A DNA stretch of 6,846 nucleotides, taken from contig CAZADH010000313.1 of the NCBI GenBank assembly GCA_964483805.1, forward strand, positions 1-6,846, written 5' to 3'. The stretch is from CAZADH01 sp964483805 (GTDB taxonomy: Bacteria; Muiribacteriota; Ozemobacteria; Ozemobacterales; Ozemobacteraceae). The notes beneath the pieces are model-generated. The model was not told the origin of the DNA. It made no database searches and saw only the letters and a program-made list of their open reading frames with translations. The position numbers and the translations under genes are program-made. How positions within the stretch are numbered: position 1 is the stretch's first letter; each line of letters begins with the position of its first letter. Shown one piece after another: positions 5,306 to 6,846 of the stretch.

Positions 5306-5329
5306 GTCTCGCGAGCATTGTCTCGAGAG
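5306..5329. repeat. Tandem near-palindromic decamer GTCTCGNGAG
   Basis: GTCTCGCGAG (5306-5315) and GTCTCGAGAG (5320-5329) are identical at nine of ten positions and spaced 14 bp apart. Each contains a perfect eight-base palindrome, CTCGCGAG and TCTCGAGA. They sit in the divergent promoter region, upstream of the aminotransferase promoter candidate, and could be a tandem operator. Chance similarity in G+C-rich DNA is not excluded. Confidence 0.3.
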
Positions 5330-5492
5330 GCTCGGGCGCTGGACCGGCTCGATGGCTGTCGAGGGTTGCACTCTTCAAGCGCAAGCATGCGTGGATGGCC
5401 GCGCATGGTCCCGGTGAAGGAAACATAGTATATTTGCTTGGGGATGGTTCCATAACCGTAGCGACGTTCGCCATTCGGCAGCGGCCGATGCC

Positions 5493-5506
5493 GACCGGCG
5501 CCGGTC
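5493..5506. promoter_or_regulatory. Perfect 14-bp palindrome upstream of the receptor gene
   Basis: GACCGGCGCCGGTC is a perfect palindrome about 32 bases before the receptor ATG at 5539, between the coding start and any plausible promoter. A regulator dimer could bind here. In RNA it would have no loop and would form only a short stem. The rest of 5330-5492 shows only a TATATT (5429-5434) without a good -35. Confidence 0.3.
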
Positions 5507-5538
5507 CGATAGGTGATTGCAGTGGCGGGGGAGGTCTC

Positions 5539-6846
5539 ATGGCCAGCTATTCATTGCGAACGCGTCTCGTTCTTCTGTGCGCAGCCGTCGTGACGGTTGC
5601 GGTTCTGTTGGTGGGCGGCATCAGCCTGGTCAAACTGACGCAGTTTGGGACCGACGTCACGCAACGGTCGTTGCAGGGGATGACGCAGCTCGTGCTCGAC
5701 AACATCCAGGCCGACCTGAAGATGGGAGCGAGCGGCATCGAGAGCATTAGTCGACAGGCCGACGAGGAAGTCGTGCGGATCGCACGTTCGAGCGTCATGA
5801 GCGATTATCAGGCCGCCATGCATGGTCGGGGCGAGGTGCTGCGCGGGTTCGTCGGCAGTGAGGCCTCCCGCATCGTCGAAGCGATTCGTGACCTGTGCGA
5901 CCAACTGCAGGGGATGCGCGAGAAATCTCTGCGCATCGCGGCAAGTGCGGCACAGGAGTTGTTGGTCCGTGATTACGAGGGGGTTGCCCTGGCGACGGTT
6001 TCGTTCAGTTGCCGCATCACCGACCAGATCTCGGGGGCCACGACCACGGCTACACTGGCGGAAATGCGGACCCGGCGCGGCGGGGTGCGCTTCTCGTTCA
6101 ACAGCGATCCGCAGCGCCCGAGCCCTCTGGTCGACGACATCGCCAAGATGACCGGATGCCTGGCCACGGTGTTTCAGCGGGTCAACGAGGCAGGCGACAT
6201 GGTCCGCGTCGCGACCACGGTGCGGGGTCGGAACGGTCTGCGCGCGGTGGGCACCACGATCAAGGTGGTCGACCAGGCCGGCAAACCAAACCCGGTCCTC
6301 GCGAAAATTCTCGCCGGAGAGTCGTATATTGGTCGTGCATTGGTTGTAAATACATGGTGCATTACCGCGTATGCACCACTGTGCGATTTGGCGGGCAACG
6401 TGATCGGTATGCTCTTTGTCGGCACCCCCGAACGCGACGCCGATGAGTTCTCCCAGCGGGTGGTCCGCATGAAGCTGGGCAAGTCCGGGTACCCGTTCAT
6501 CACCGACGGCAAGNNNNNNNNNNCTGCTGGGCAAAAACCTGATTGGCGACCTGAAGTTGGCGCCGCTGGCGCGGCCAATCGCCGAGAAGCGGCCCGATCG
6601 TGTCGACACGTTGTCGTACGACTTCGAGAAGCGTTCGAAGTTTGTCTTCTACACGTATTTTGCCCCGTGGGATTGGATCATCTTCGTGAGCGGCTACTGG
6701 GATGAACTGGCGGGCCAGGTGGCGCGCCAGGCCAAGACGATGCTCGAACGCACCTTGACCGACGTCTACCACAGCGGGACCTTTGCGGTCGGCGGGGCTC
6801 GCCACTCCGCCTATACCCAGATTCGCTATCACGACGAACGTGGCCA
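5539..6846 (+). CDS. Cache-domain transmembrane sensor or chemoreceptor (partial, with an assembly gap)
   Basis: This is the N-terminal part of an inner-membrane receptor that senses small ligands outside the cytoplasm. ATG 5539 is preceded by GGAGGT (5530-5535), favouring it over the upstream in-frame ATG at 5395. Residues 8-31 form one membrane helix (LVLLCAAVVTVAVLLVGGIS). A helical stretch (40-150) follows, then a Cache_3-like module with ATVFQRV (209-215), MVRVATTV (221-228), RAVGTTI (235-241) and ITAYAPLCDLAGNVIGMLFVG (275-295). A second, Cache_2-like module begins at LGKSGYPFITDGK (313-325), where ten Ns interrupt it. It resumes from 6524 in the correct frame (LLGKNL onward) and ends in FVFYTYFAPWDWIIFVSGYW, a Cache_2 hallmark. 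The final residues (YTQIRYHDERG) look like the start of a further sensory module. The second membrane helix and output domain (methyl-accepting, kinase or cyclase) lie beyond the window, so the signalling class is unknown. Confidence 0.85.
6514..6523. other. Assembly gap (10 Ns) inside the receptor gene
   Basis: Ten undetermined bases fall between GYPFITDGK and LLGKNL of the Cache_2-like module. The left part ends on a codon boundary (6513) and the right part resumes on one (6524), yet ten is not divisible by three. The N-run is therefore probably a placeholder whose length is not the true gap size. Family comparison suggests a loss of roughly the G-x-hydrophobic-x-H-P segment. Confidence 0.9.

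Noticed and set aside
5353..5370. Sigma-54-like TGGCTG...TTGCA upstream of the receptor
   Set aside because: There are twelve bases between GG and GC, where RpoN promoters require ten.
5292..5417. Possible 41-residue small ORF and the AGGAGGT at 5295-5301
   Set aside because: The ribosome-like sequence lies inside the would-be ORF instead of before it, and no start codon follows at a suitable distance.
5505..5513. FliA (sigma-28) -10 resemblance TCCGATAGG before the receptor
   Set aside because: No TAAA-type -35 is found at the proper distance.
5551..6609. Minus-strand open frame across the receptor gene
   Set aside because: It is opposite clear Cache-domain sequence, crosses the N-run and has His/Arg-rich shadow composition.
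6524..6705. Apparent early stop of the receptor at 6705
   Set aside because: It appears only if the ten Ns are counted literally. In the frame starting at 6524 the protein continues to the window edge with Cache_2 hallmarks.

Overview
The window is G+C-rich bacterial DNA with five protein-coding genes and one short unresolved assembly gap. Shine-Dalgarno sites, intrinsic-terminator logic, a sigma-54 promoter, a type IVb (Flp) prepilin and a Cache-domain transmembrane receptor all point to a motile or surface-responsive, most likely Gram-negative bacterium. The proteobacterial or deltaproteobacterial-like phyla are the best guess. The run of ten Ns suggests a draft or metagenomic assembly. The sequence alone does not give a genus.

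Layout from left to right. Positions 1-993 (minus strand) hold the start of a membrane-anchored or secreted protein with beta-propeller-like strands and a proline/alanine-rich tail that runs off the left edge. Positions 994-1344 are a divergent regulatory region. It has an extended -10 promoter for the left gene and a well-formed sigma-54 promoter (1167-1182) for the pilin, with a dyad about 95 bp upstream of the predicted start that suits an enhancer-binding protein. The 60-residue Flp pilin (1345-1527) follows and is closed by a strong intrinsic terminator (1619-1647), so it looks monocistronic. Next is a YdjM/DUF457-type membrane protein (1778-2461, plus). Its stop codon directly abuts the stop codon of a TerB-like membrane protein (2462-3583, minus) in the shared hexamer TGATCA.

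Upstream of the TerB-like gene on the same strand is a class III PLP-dependent aminotransferase (3675-5162, minus). The two are separated by 91 bp holding a large inverted repeat, and may share a transcript. A divergent intergenic region (5163-5538) carries a candidate sigma-70 promoter and leader hairpins for the aminotransferase. It also holds a tandem near-palindrome and a perfect 14-bp palindrome upstream of the last gene. The last gene (5539 to the right edge, plus) is a receptor with one N-terminal membrane helix and a Cache_3-Cache_2-type sensory region. It is interrupted by the N-run and continues past the window.

The genes do not form a recognisable single pathway. The best-supported regulatory story is the sigma-54-controlled solitary Flp pilin. 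No complete novel system can be demonstrated. The items most worth a second look are the pilin control region, the repeated architecture of the TerB-like protein, the receptor's stacked sensory modules, and the structured RNA or DNA elements around the aminotransferase.
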